A stretch of 64,000 nucleotides of DNA, taken from an uncultured Gammaproteobacteria bacterium. GTDB lineage: Bacteria > Pseudomonadota > Gammaproteobacteria > PS1 > Pseudothioglobaceae. Location: the NCBI GenBank assembly GCA_913020715.1, contig CAJVZH010000002.1, forward strand, positions 101,378-165,377, in the 5' to 3' direction. A program made the position numbers and the translations under genes. Shown piece by piece: positions 51,394 through 60,303 of this stretch. Positions within the stretch are counted from its first letter, which is position 1, and every line of letters begins with the position of its first letter. The notes beneath the pieces are model-generated. The model searched no databases, was not told the DNA's origin, and saw only the letters and a list, made by a program, of their open reading frames with translations.

Positions 51394-52179
51394 ATGAGTC
51401 AGTCTGTTGTTTGTGAAATGTTTGATGAGGTGTTGCTTATCACTCTTAATCGTCCGAAGGCGAATGCCATCGATGCCAAAACCAGTCACGAACTGGGCAA
51501 TGCATTTATTGCATTTAGAGATAATCCCGATCTAAGAGTGGCGGTTATTATGGGCTCTGGCGAGCGATTTTTCTCAGCGGGCTGGGATTTAAAAGCCGCA
51601 GCAGAAGGGGAGGCAGTTGATGCCGATTTTGGTCCTGGCGGTTTTGCTGGCCTTACCGAGCTCTGGGATTTGGATAAGCCCGTTATTGCGGCAGTTAATG
51701 GTATGGCGGTTGGCGGGGGCTTTGAATTGGCGCTTGCAGCTGATCTTATTATTGCCTCAGATAATGCTGCTTTTTTTGTGCCTGAAGCCACACTCGGAAT
51801 TATTCCTGATAGCGGTGGTGTGCTTAGGTTGCCAACAAGACTACCACGGGCAATTGCCATGGATCTTTTGATGACGGGCAGACGAATGGCGCTTGACGAA
51901 GCAATCCAATACGGTTTGGTCAATAGGCGCACTTCATTGCAGGATTTAAAAACCGAAGCAATCGAGTGGGCGCATGAAATTGCTCAATCCGCACCACTGG
52001 CGCTGGCATCTATCAAAGCGGTGATTAGAGAAACCGAGGAATTAAAGCTAGAGGACGCTTACAAACTAATGCGTTCAGGAAAAATTGAAGTGTATCAGCA
52101 AATGCTAAGGTCTGAAGATGCCGAGGAAGGTCCGCTCGCTTTTAGTGAAAAGCGCAGCCCAGAGTGGAAGGGGCGATAA
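51394..52179 (+). CDS. caiD: Carnitinyl-CoA dehydratase
   Basis: Crotonase-family enzyme of 261 residues that interconverts L-carnitinyl-CoA and crotonobetainyl-CoA. From memory it is very close to E. coli CaiD throughout: [56 protein letters not shown] and the C-terminal [20 protein letters not shown]. Both catalytic Glu residues are kept (GGGFELAL and VPEATLG). It follows the ligase after 32 bases. Its presence is the main reason to assign the cluster to carnitine. Confidence 0.92.
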   Translation: MSQSVVCEMFDEVLLITLNRPKANAIDAKTSHELGNAFIAFRDNPDLRVAVIMGSGERFFSAGWDLKAAAEGEAVDADFGPGGFAGLTELWDLDKPVIAAVNGMAVGGGFELALAADLIIASDNAAFFVPEATLGIIPDSGGVLRLPTRLPRAIAMDLLMTGRRMALDEAIQYGLVNRRTSLQDLKTEAIEWAHEIAQSAPLALASIKAVIRETEELKLEDAYKLMRSGKIEVYQQMLRSEDAEEGPLAFSEKRSPEWKGR

Positions 52180-52183
52180 AGGC

Positions 52184-52210
52184 TTGACTCACTTTGCAAT
52201 AAGCTAAAAT
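52184..52210 (+). promoter_or_regulatory. Candidate promoter of the cytochrome c genes
   Basis: TTGACT at 52184-52189 and TAAAAT at 52205-52210, 15 bases apart, lie just after the caiD stop and about 45 bases before the first cytochrome gene. The short spacer lowers confidence. Confidence 0.45.
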
Positions 52211-52252
52211 AGAATTTTAGAGTGCATTTTTAGGACGTTTGTTCGAGTGAAC

Positions 52253-52612
52253 ATGATTAAAAAATTATCACTTATTTTGTTATCTGCCGTTGTCGTACTA
52301 TTTTCGCTGAGCTCTTTATCTGAGGAAAGTGTTAACGAAGGCGAAATTATGTTTGAAGCACTGGGTTGTTGGGGTTGTCATGGCCAGGCTGGTTATTCAA
52401 CCGATGAAAAATACCCCGTTTTGGCCGGCAAGAATGCAGATTGGATAGTGCAGCAATTGGAGGACTTTCAGTCCGGCAAACGCGTGAATCCGATGATGAA
52501 TGCGATGGCGCCAATGGCCGAGGGTTTTGAACGAGTCATTGCTGAGTACTTGGCCTCACAAGAACCGCCTGACGGCTCTTGTCACAATCCTAAGATTAAC
52601 AGCTGCCAATAA
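52253..52612 (+). CDS. Monohaem cytochrome c
   Basis: Small exported cytochrome of 119 residues. Residues 1-24 are a signal peptide; the single haem site is C39-W-G-C42-H43 and a distal Met is likely in the MMNAMAPMAEGF region. Two further cysteines near the end (SCHNP, SCQ) could form a disulfide. ATG 52253 is preferred to a GTG six bases upstream because MIKKLSLILL is a typical signal start. It precedes a cytochrome c4 gene, so both may share one respiratory branch. Confidence 0.87.
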   Translation: MIKKLSLILLSAVVVLFSLSSLSEESVNEGEIMFEALGCWGCHGQAGYSTDEKYPVLAGKNADWIVQQLEDFQSGKRVNPMMNAMAPMAEGFERVIAEYLASQEPPDGSCHNPKINSCQ

Positions 52613-52660
52613 GTCTAGTCAGTCGCGTATAATGCTGAGAAATTTTTTTGGAGAGTTGCA

Positions 52661-53305
52661 ATGAAAAAAACCATTCTATTACTATCACTTGTTTTAACAA
52701 CTTTTTCTTCTTTTAGTTTGGCGGAAGGCAATGTTGAAGCTGGAAAAGACTTGTCGGCCATGTGTGCTGGCTGTCACGGCGCTGATGGTAACAGTGTGAT
52801 GTCTAACTTTCCTAAATTAGCCGGTCAAGGCGAAGGTTATTTGTTTAAACAACTTCAAGATTTTAAATCTGGCACCCGTCAAGACGGTGCGATGGCTGGC
52901 GTTGTTGCTATGCTTAGCGAAGAAGACATGATGAATTTGGCGGCTTATTTTGCCTCACAAGCCATTACAAAAAATACTGCTAAAGCAGACGCTGCAGTGA
53001 TTGAAATTGCTCGTAAGATATACTTGGGCGGTAAAAAAGACACAGGTACAACAGCTTGTATCGCTTGTCACGGCCCTAAAGGCAAAGGCATTCCAAGCGC
53101 GAAGTTCCCTGCGATCTCAGGCCAACATGCTGACTATACATCGAATCAATTGAAAGCATTTCGTCAGTTTGCGTTGAATCTACAAACCGGTGAAAGCAAG
53201 CCTGAAAGAGTAAACGACTATGAAGGCATGATGAGAAGTGTTGTCCAGGGCTTGACAACGATTGAAATTGATGCCCTAGCACAGTATATCGCCGGACTTC
53301 ATTAA
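52661..53305 (+). CDS. Dihaem cytochrome c4
   Basis: Periplasmic electron carrier of 214 residues with a signal peptide (cut after SLA) and two haem domains in tandem: C35-A-G-C38-H39 and C133-I-A-C136-H137, each followed by a PKLAGQ- or PAISGQ-type motif and a distal Met region (MAGVVAML, MMRSVVQGL). Members donate electrons to cbb3 or similar oxidases. The gene is followed by a strong terminator. Confidence 0.93.
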   Translation: MKKTILLLSLVLTTFSSFSLAEGNVEAGKDLSAMCAGCHGADGNSVMSNFPKLAGQGEGYLFKQLQDFKSGTRQDGAMAGVVAMLSEEDMMNLAAYFASQAITKNTAKADAAVIEIARKIYLGGKKDTGTTACIACHGPKGKGIPSAKFPAISGQHADYTSNQLKAFRQFALNLQTGESKPERVNDYEGMMRSVVQGLTTIEIDALAQYIAGLH

Positions 53306-53342
53306 CAGTAGTCACTCGACGTCTCAGGCGTCAAGCAGTTAT

Positions 53343-53369
53343 AAAAGGCAGTATTAACTGCCTTTTTTA
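53343..53369 (+). terminator. Intrinsic terminator after cytochrome c4
   Basis: AAAAGGCAGT (53343-53352) pairs fully with ACTGCCTTTT (53357-53366) across an ATTA loop and the stem runs into a run of six T. This is a textbook rho-independent terminator, 38 bases after the cytochrome c4 stop. Confidence 0.9.
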
Positions 53370-53386
53370 TTGTCTGGCAAATCATG

Positions 53387-53392
53387 TATAAT
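53387..53392 (+). promoter_or_regulatory. Probable -10 element of the tig operon
   Basis: A perfect TATAAT, 35 bases before the tig start codon and just after the terminator. No good -35 hexamer is seen at the right distance, so an activator or alternative sigma factor may be involved. Confidence 0.45.
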
Positions 53393-53427
53393 CTTTTGTT
53401 TTTTAACGCAAGTTACGGACGCAACAC

Positions 53428-54726
53428 ATGAAGACTTCATTAAACACATTAGAGGGTCTAAAAAGATCTCTTACGGTTGAATTACCCATTGATTCTTTTA
53501 ACGAGAAAAAAGATAAGATTATTAACAACCTTAGTAAGAATGCCAAAATTGACGGCTTCAGAAAAGGAAAAATCCCAGTTGCAATCCTGCGCCAACGTTT
53601 TGGTGCTAATGCAGGTTCGGACGCAACCAACGAAATGGTTAGTGAATCTTTAGAGAGCGCACTAAAAGATGTTGATGTGATGCCTGCAGCTCAACCCGCA
53701 CTGACAAAAGTTGACTTAGACGATAAGGAAACTTTTAGTTACACAATCGAATTTGAAGTATTTCCAGAAATCAATGTTGCACCGTTAGCGGACCTATCCA
53801 TTGACCAAATTGGCGCTGAAGTGTCTGACGCAGACGAAAAAAGAGCTTTGCAAGAATTACAAGACAGAGCCACAGAATATAAGGACGTTAAGAGAAAATC
53901 AAAAAAAGGCGATCGCTTGATTATTGATTTTGAAGGCATGATTGATGGTGAGGCTTTTGAAGGTGGTGCAGCAGAGGGTTTTGAGATTATCCTAGGTCGC
54001 GGCACGATGATTGATGGTTTTGAAGACGGCCTAATAGACGTTACTGTTGGTACCGAGCTTGAGGTTAGCGCAACTTTTCCCAAGGAATATTCAGTAGAAG
54101 AGTTGTCTAGCAAAGCAGCAGTGTTTAAAGTCAAAGTTAATGAAGTTGGCTCTCCTAAAGGGGTGAAGTTGGATGATGAATTAGCTAAGCATTTTGGTGA
54201 AAAAGATTTTGATACAATGAAAGATCGGGTGATGACTCAGATGAAAACTGAGCTTGATTCGCGCTTAATGCAACAAAATAAAGACGTAATCTTTAGCGCA
54301 CTTCTTGAGGCAAACGAGTTTGACGTACCACAAGGCAGTGTTGATGCGGAAGCCACTAAACTTCAAAACGATATGGCCAGCAGAATGGAACAGCAAGGCG
54401 TTCCTACTAAAGGCAACCTACCTGAGGGCTTATTTCAAGAAGAGGCGTCGCGTCGAGTGAAATTGGGCTTATTAATCAATAAAATTGCCGATGACAATGA
54501 AATTACAGCTGACAAAGAATTGGTTAATGCTAAACTTCAGATTATGGCAAGCTCGTATGGCGAGAATGCCCAACAAATGCTTGATTGGTATAACGCCGAC
54601 CCACAAAGAATCTCAGGTATTGAATCTATCGTACAAGAGGAAATGGTGGCAACATTCATTACTGAGCAGGCAAAAGTTAATGTAACGAAGAAAGAGTTTT
54701 TAGAAATTATGGCGCCACAGCAATAA
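53428..54726 (+). CDS. tig: Trigger factor (ribosome-bound chaperone)
   Basis: Folding chaperone at the ribosome exit tunnel. The 432 residues comprise the ribosome-binding domain (with the FRKGKIP signature at about 44-50), the FKBP-type prolyl isomerase domain (about 155-240; GDRLIIDFEGMIDGEAFEGG, LGRGTMIDGFEDGL) and the long helical C-domain. It begins a tig-clpP-clpX-hflX-lon block after a strong terminator and a TATAAT box. Confidence 0.96.
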   Translation: MKTSLNTLEGLKRSLTVELPIDSFNEKKDKIINNLSKNAKIDGFRKGKIPVAILRQRFGANAGSDATNEMVSESLESALKDVDVMPAAQPALTKVDLDDKETFSYTIEFEVFPEINVAPLADLSIDQIGAEVSDADEKRALQELQDRATEYKDVKRKSKKGDRLIIDFEGMIDGEAFEGGAAEGFEIILGRGTMIDGFEDGLIDVTVGTELEVSATFPKEYSVEELSSKAAVFKVKVNEVGSPKGVKLDDELAKHFGEKDFDTMKDRVMTQMKTELDSRLMQQNKDVIFSALLEANEFDVPQGSVDAEATKLQNDMASRMEQQGVPTKGNLPEGLFQEEASRRVKLGLLINKIADDNEITADKELVNAKLQIMASSYGENAQQMLDWYNADPQRISGIESIVQEEMVATFITEQAKVNVTKKEFLEIMAPQQ

Positions 54727-54729
54727 ATT

Positions 54730-55326
54730 ATGTCCATCCAAAACTTACATCAAATTCCGATGGTAATCGAGAGCTCTGGTCGAGGCGAGAGAGCTTATGA
54801 TATTTATTCAAGATTACTAAAGGAGCGCGTTGTTTTTTTGGTGGGTCCGGTTGAAGATTACAGTGCAAACGTAATTGTTGCGCAGTTATTGTTTTTAGAG
54901 TCTGAAAACCCTGACAAAGACATTCATTTGTACATCAATTCACCGGGTGGTTCGGTTTCTGCCGGTTTGGCGATTTACGATACCATGCAGTTTATTAAAC
55001 CAGATGTTTCAACGCTTTGCATTGGTCAAGCGGCAAGCATGGGTGCGCTACTTCTCAGTGCGGGCGCGAAAGATAAGCGTTTTGCTTTGCCACATGCACG
55101 CTGTATGATTCACCAGCCTTTGGGTGGTTTTTCTGGGCAAGCAAGTGATATCGAGATCCATGCACAAGAGATTCTAAAAGTTAGAGAAAAGTTAAACACT
55201 ATTCTTAAAACCCATACTGGGCAAAGCTTAAAGACCATTCAAAAAGATACTGATAGAGATAACTTTATGTCGGCAGCGGAGTCAGAAAAATACGGTTTGA
55301 TTGACAAAGTTCTGACTAAGCGCTAA
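54730..55326 (+). CDS. clpP: ATP-dependent Clp protease proteolytic subunit
   Basis: Barrel-shaped serine protease, 198 residues. The catalytic Ser103 is in [14 protein letters not shown] and His128 in [12 protein letters not shown]. The short N-terminal part before IPMV may be a propeptide. It starts 3 bases after the tig stop and precedes clpX by 14 bases. Confidence 0.97.
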   Translation: MSIQNLHQIPMVIESSGRGERAYDIYSRLLKERVVFLVGPVEDYSANVIVAQLLFLESENPDKDIHLYINSPGGSVSAGLAIYDTMQFIKPDVSTLCIGQAASMGALLLSAGAKDKRFALPHARCMIHQPLGGFSGQASDIEIHAQEILKVREKLNTILKTHTGQSLKTIQKDTDRDNFMSAAESEKYGLIDKVLTKR

Positions 55327-55340
55327 GCTTATATTTAACC

Positions 55341-56606
55341 ATGACACAAACCAACCAGGATCTTCATTGCTCATTTTGCTCTAAGCATAAAGACGAGGTC
55401 AGTCGCCTTATCGCCGGCCCCGGGGTCTATATTTGCGATGAGTGCATTGAGTCGTGCCACGAACTTATTCAGCAGCAAGCACTCAAAGAAGTAGAAGTAG
55501 ATCATCACGATTGGAATTACACACCAAAACAACTTTTTGGTTTTTTGAACGAGTATGTGATTGGCCAATCTCACGCGAAAAAAGTGTTATCTGTTGCGGT
55601 TTATAATCACTACAAGCGTCTAAAGACCGACTACGTTTCTAACGAAGTCGAGCTGGATAAGTCTAATATTTTATTAATTGGCCCAACCGGCAGCGGTAAG
55701 ACACTATTGGCACAAACTTTAGCACGCTTTCTTGACGTGCCATTTGCGGTTGCTGATGCGACTACGTTGACCGAAGCGGGTTATGTTGGTGATGACGTTG
55801 AAAACGTCATTAAAAGCTTGCTTGCAAAATGCGATTTTGATCCAGTTAGGGCAGAGCAAGGTATTATTTTTATCGATGAGATCGATAAAATCTCTCGTCG
55901 TTCAGATTCACCGTCAATTACTCGCGATGTTTCTGGCGAGGGTGTGCAACAAGCGATGTTAAAGTTAATTGAGGGCACGATTGCCTCTGTACCACCACAA
56001 GGTGGTAGAAAGCATCCGAATCAAGAAACCATTGATGTTGACACCTCAAAAATCCTTTTTATTTGCGGCGGCGCCTTTGACGGTCTTGAAAAAGTGATTG
56101 ACCGTCGTGTTGAAAAAGCAACCGGTATTGGCTTTTCAGCCGATGTACAAGACGAGAAAAGTAAAAAAACACTAACAGAGCTGTTTTCACTTCTGGAGCC
56201 AGATGATTTAATTAAGTTTGGATTGATTCCAGAGTTAGTGGGTCGTTTAGCTGTTCATACCTCTCTTAGCGAGTTGGATGAAGATGCATTGATTCAGATT
56301 CTCACCACGCCAAAAAATTCTGTTATTAAACAGTTCCAAGAAGTATTTGCAATGGAGGGGGTGAGGCTGACTTTCAGAAAGGCGGCACTTTCAGCAATTG
56401 CAAAGCTTGCTATTCAGAGAAAGACTGGCGCCAGAGGTTTGCGCGCCATTTTAGAAGACTTGTTGTTGGATACGATGTACGAAATGCCGTCAATGACTAA
56501 TGCGAAAGAAGTCGTTATTGACAAGGCTGTGATTGAGGGAAAAAAACAACCCGTTGTTTTGTATATTAGTGAACAGCAATCCGATACTAAGCGCAAGGCA
56601 AGTTGA
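55341..56606 (+). CDS. clpX: Clp protease unfoldase ClpX
   Basis: AAA+ unfoldase that feeds ClpP, 421 residues. The N-terminal C4 zinc domain ([11 protein letters not shown] ... [10 protein letters not shown]), Walker [13 protein letters not shown], Walker [13 protein letters not shown] and the IGF-type ClpP-binding loop region ([12 protein letters not shown]) are visible. It follows clpP in the standard order. Confidence 0.97.
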   Translation: MTQTNQDLHCSFCSKHKDEVSRLIAGPGVYICDECIESCHELIQQQALKEVEVDHHDWNYTPKQLFGFLNEYVIGQSHAKKVLSVAVYNHYKRLKTDYVSNEVELDKSNILLIGPTGSGKTLLAQTLARFLDVPFAVADATTLTEAGYVGDDVENVIKSLLAKCDFDPVRAEQGIIFIDEIDKISRRSDSPSITRDVSGEGVQQAMLKLIEGTIASVPPQGGRKHPNQETIDVDTSKILFICGGAFDGLEKVIDRRVEKATGIGFSADVQDEKSKKTLTELFSLLEPDDLIKFGLIPELVGRLAVHTSLSELDEDALIQILTTPKNSVIKQFQEVFAMEGVRLTFRKAALSAIAKLAIQRKTGARGLRAILEDLLLDTMYEMPSMTNAKEVVIDKAVIEGKKQPVVLYISEQQSDTKRKAS

Positions 56607-56643
56607 CCATCAAGCTGTCTTATTTTTTTTTACTTAGACAGTA

Positions 56644-57975
56644 ATGGCGACGGAGTTATTCGATCGGCAAAAGGACGCGGTCGGCCAAGGCGAGCGGACG
56701 ATACTTGTCTATATTGAACTGAGCAGCAACAGACACATCGCCAACGGTCTTGAGGAATTTGAGCAACTCGCAGCCTCTTCCGGTCTTAATATTATTCAAA
56801 CTTTAACCGTCAAGCGCAGCTTTGCTTCGGCGAAGTTGTTTATCGGCAAAGGTAAGGCCGAAGAGTTGAGTGAACTTGTGCAAGATCATGAAGTTGATTT
56901 GGTAATCTTTTCACCCGAACTCTCCCCCTCACAAGAGCGCAATTTAGAAAAGTCACTGCAATGCCAAGTGATGGATAGAACGGGCCTTATTTTGGACATT
57001 TTCTCCCTTAGGGCGCGCTCATTCGAGGGCAAGTTGCAAGTGGAGTTGGCGCAATTAAGGCATCTTTCCACGCGTCTTGTTCGAGGTTGGACTCACTTGG
57101 AGAGACAAAAAGGAGGTATCGGTCTTCGCGGTCCTGGTGAGACACAACTAGAGACGGATAGGCGACTCATTGGACACCGTATTAAGTATCTTAATAAGCG
57201 TTTAGAGAAAGTTGACAAACAACGTGAATTGGGGCGTAAGTCGAGAACAAAAAATGACTTACCGATGATTGCTCTAGCGGGTTATACCAACGCCGGTAAA
57301 TCCACTTTGTTTAATCAGCTAACCAAAGCCGAGGTTTATGCTGATGACAAGCTATTTGCGACACTGGACTCTACCATTCGTCGAGTGATTTTGCCAGCCT
57401 CAGGGGAGGCTGTGATTGCCGATACGGTTGGTTTTATTCAAGACTTACCACATGATCTGGTTGCTGCCTTTAAATCCACCCTCGAAGAAACCAGCCAAGC
57501 CAATGTGCTTCTGCATGTGGTTGATGCTGCTGATGCACACAATCGCGATAAGATTGAGCAGGTTGAAGACATTATTAAACAAATTGCTGCCGACAAAATT
57601 CCGAGCATTATTGTTATGAACAAGATCGACACTGTTGACAGTTGCGAGCCAAGAATCGATGTGGACAATGAAGGAAACGCAATAAGGGTGTGGCTTTCAG
57701 CGCATACTGGTGAGGGCGTTGATTTACTTTATCAGGCGTTGGCACAACGCCTGAGTGGTATGATGACTCGTGCGAGTATCCAATTAGAAGTTCAGTCGGC
57801 CTATATTCGCAGTGAAATACACAATGTTGGCTTTATTCATGAAGAAAAAATGAATGAATTTGGGCAGTGGCTACTTGAAATTAACGTCACACGACACTAT
57901 CTAAAGAGATTACTAGACAAGCAAGGCGTTTCACTACTATGGGAACAGAAGACACCACAAAGTCAATTGACTTAG
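56644..57975 (+). CDS. hflX: Ribosome-splitting GTPase HflX
   Basis: Heat-shock GTPase that splits stalled ribosomes. The 443 residues hold the HflX N-terminal domain (LFIGKGKAEELSELVQDH), the glycine-rich linker GGIGLRGPGETQLETDRR, G1 GYTNAGKSTLFNQL, G3 DTVGFIQDLP and G4 MNKID, and a C-terminal helical domain. In most relatives hflX lies beside hfq; here it sits between clpX and lon and overlaps lon by 37 bases. The grouping of ribosome rescue with the two main AAA+ proteases suggests joint stress control. Confidence 0.95.
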   Translation: MATELFDRQKDAVGQGERTILVYIELSSNRHIANGLEEFEQLAASSGLNIIQTLTVKRSFASAKLFIGKGKAEELSELVQDHEVDLVIFSPELSPSQERNLEKSLQCQVMDRTGLILDIFSLRARSFEGKLQVELAQLRHLSTRLVRGWTHLERQKGGIGLRGPGETQLETDRRLIGHRIKYLNKRLEKVDKQRELGRKSRTKNDLPMIALAGYTNAGKSTLFNQLTKAEVYADDKLFATLDSTIRRVILPASGEAVIADTVGFIQDLPHDLVAAFKSTLEETSQANVLLHVVDAADAHNRDKIEQVEDIIKQIAADKIPSIIVMNKIDTVDSCEPRIDVDNEGNAIRVWLSAHTGEGVDLLYQALAQRLSGMMTRASIQLEVQSAYIRSEIHNVGFIHEEKMNEFGQWLLEINVTRHYLKRLLDKQGVSLLWEQKTPQSQLT

Positions 57976-60284
57976 AAAAGCAATCAGTGCCACTGTTGCC
58001 ACTGAGAGATGTTGTTGTTTTTCCACATACCGTTATCCCCCTTTTTATCGGCAGAAAGTCATCCGTTAATGCGATTACTCAAGCGATGGAATCGGACAAA
58101 CATGTCTTTCTAGTCACTCAAAAAGACGAGTCAATCGAAGAGCCGAACAACGAAGATCTTCATATGGTTGGGACATTGGCCACTATTTTGCAATTACTAA
58201 AACTACCTGACGGCACTATCAAGGTATTGGTCGAAGGCGTTAAGCGCGCCAAAATTGAAGAATTTATCGAAGTTAATGAGCACACTGAAGTTCGCTTGAG
58301 TGACTGCAGTTTGGCTGTTGAGGACGATACCGAAATCAGGGCAATGATGCGCCTTGCTTTGGAGAAGTTTGAGAACTACATCAGGCTCAGCAAGAAAATT
58401 CCTGAAGAAGTTTACAAAGTCCTTAAAGAAATTACCGATCCTGAGCGCTTTAGTGACGTCATCATCGCCAATTTGAATTTAAAAGTTGAAGAAAAACAGA
58501 CTCTATTAGAAGGTACTCTGGCTAAAGACAGACTGGAAAAAATCTTAGCAATTTTGGAAGGCGAATTGGATGTGCTGGGCGCTGAACAGAAAATTCAGTC
58601 TCGAGTTCGTAAGCAGATGGAATCTAACCAGAGAGATTATTATTTGAATGAGCAAATGAAGTCCATTCAAAAAGAATTGGGCACGCTTGATGACGAAACT
58701 GAACTTGAGGAATTGCAGCTTAGTATTAACAAAGCGAAAATGCCAAAAGAGGCGAAGGCCAAAGCGCAGAGCGAATTGAATAAGTTGCAACGCATGTCGT
58801 CGCAATCTTCTGATGCCTCCATCATTAGAACGTATATTGAAAACCTTTGCACTGTGCCTTGGAGTAAAAAAACACGCATTAATCAAGACCTTAAAAAAGC
58901 ACAGAAAATCCTCGATGGCGACCACTATGGTTTAAATAAAGTTAAAGAGCGCATCTTAGAGCATTTAGCGGTGCAAACTCGTGTCACTAATAACAAAGCC
59001 AATATTCTTTGCTTAGTGGGCCCTCCGGGCGTTGGTAAAACTTCGTTAGGCGAATCGATTGCCAAAGCAGTGAATCGTAAGTATGTGCGTATGGCATTAG
59101 GTGGCGTTAGAGATGAGGCTGAAATTCGCGGCCACAGAAGGACTTATATTGGTGCGATGCCAGGTTCGATTGTGCAAAAAATGCAAAAAGTACAGGTGAA
59201 AAACCCTCTGTTTTTGTTGGATGAAATCGATAAAATGGCGTCCGATTTTAGAGGCGATCCAGCTTCAGCAATGCTTGAAGTTTTAGATCCTGAGCAAAAC
59301 CACACTTTTAATGATCATTATTTAGAAGTTGATTACGATCTTTCTCAAGTGATGTTTGTTGCCACTGCCAACACCTATGATTTGCCTCAGGCGCTTTTGG
59401 ATCGGATGGAGATTATTCAGCTTTCAGGTTATACCGAAGATGAAAAATTACAAATTGCTAAGCGTCATTTGATTGCTAAGCAAATGAAAAATAACGGCGT
59501 TAAAAGTAGTGAAATTTCATTTAAAGATTCTGCAATTTTAGACATAATTCGCTACTACACTAGAGAGGCCGGCGTTCGTAGTTTAGACCGTGAAATTGGT
59601 AGCATTTGTCGTAAAGTGGTGAAAGAGTTCACTATGAAAAAACGCAAAGCACGTGCGATTATTAATTCAAAAAGTCTGCCGAAATTCTTGGGCATGAGGA
59701 TTTTCCGCTTTGGTTTGGCTGAAGAGCACAACCAGGTGGGCGAAGTGACTGGTTTGGCTTGGACATCGGTGGGTGGTGACTTACTCACAATTGAAGCGGC
59801 AACATACAAAGGCAAGGGCAAGCTTAAATACACAGGCCAGCTAGGCGATGTGATGAAGGAGTCTATTCAGGCAGCGATGTCGGTGACACGAGCGCGTGCA
59901 GCAGCACTCAATATTGCAGATGATTTTCACGAAAAACTCGATATTCATATTCACGTACCTGATGGTGCAACACCAAAAGATGGCCCAAGCGCCGGTGCGG
60001 CAATGTGTACGGCGCTGGTGTCTGTTTTAACTGGCAGAAAGGTCAGAGCCGATGTTGCTATGACGGGCGAAATCACCTTAAGAGGTGAAATCACACCAAT
60101 TGGCGGACTGAAGGAAAAATTACTGGCAGCCCTACGTGGCGGCATTAAGACGGTTATTATCCCGGATGACAATGAAAGAGAGCTTTCTGAGGTGCCGGAT
60201 AAGATTAAAGGCAATTTAGAAATCATCCGCGTCAAATGGATCGACCAAGTGCTAGAAATTGCACTAGAAGACGAAACTAAGTAA
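57939..60284 (+). CDS. lon: ATP-dependent protease Lon
   Basis: Major AAA+ protease for misfolded proteins, 781 residues. It holds the N-terminal substrate domain (VPLLPLRDVVVFPHTVIPLF), Walker A GPPGVGKTSLGESIAKAVNR, and the C-terminal Ser-Lys protease with the catalytic serine in PKDGPSAGAAM. The start at 57939 lies inside hflX (37-base overlap); it gives 14 residues before the conserved core. A GTG at 57987 would leave no upstream tail, so the ATG is preferred. Confidence 0.96.
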   Translation: MGTEDTTKSIDLEKQSVPLLPLRDVVVFPHTVIPLFIGRKSSVNAITQAMESDKHVFLVTQKDESIEEPNNEDLHMVGTLATILQLLKLPDGTIKVLVEGVKRAKIEEFIEVNEHTEVRLSDCSLAVEDDTEIRAMMRLALEKFENYIRLSKKIPEEVYKVLKEITDPERFSDVIIANLNLKVEEKQTLLEGTLAKDRLEKILAILEGELDVLGAEQKIQSRVRKQMESNQRDYYLNEQMKSIQKELGTLDDETELEELQLSINKAKMPKEAKAKAQSELNKLQRMSSQSSDASIIRTYIENLCTVPWSKKTRINQDLKKAQKILDGDHYGLNKVKERILEHLAVQTRVTNNKANILCLVGPPGVGKTSLGESIAKAVNRKYVRMALGGVRDEAEIRGHRRTYIGAMPGSIVQKMQKVQVKNPLFLLDEIDKMASDFRGDPASAMLEVLDPEQNHTFNDHYLEVDYDLSQVMFVATANTYDLPQALLDRMEIIQLSGYTEDEKLQIAKRHLIAKQMKNNGVKSSEISFKDSAILDIIRYYTREAGVRSLDREIGSICRKVVKEFTMKKRKARAIINSKSLPKFLGMRIFRFGLAEEHNQVGEVTGLAWTSVGGDLLTIEAATYKGKGKLKYTGQLGDVMKESIQAAMSVTRARAAALNIADDFHEKLDIHIHVPDGATPKDGPSAGAAMCTALVSVLTGRKVRADVAMTGEITLRGEITPIGGLKEKLLAALRGGIKTVIIPDDNERELSEVPDKIKGNLEIIRVKWIDQVLEIALEDETK

Positions 60285-60303
60285 TTTTTCCTTAGTTCGT
60301 TTT
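60272..60303. terminator. Shared hairpin between convergent lon and rsmB
   Basis: CGAAACTAAG (60272-60281) and CTTAGTTCG (60291-60299) pair with one bulged A across a T-rich loop, followed by four T on the + strand. Both stop codons lie in it, so it could act as a terminator for both directions. Confidence 0.5.

Noticed and set aside
52628..52633. TATAAT between the two cytochrome c genes.
   Set aside because: No -35 hexamer at a usable distance; a separate cytochrome c4 promoter is possible but unsupported.
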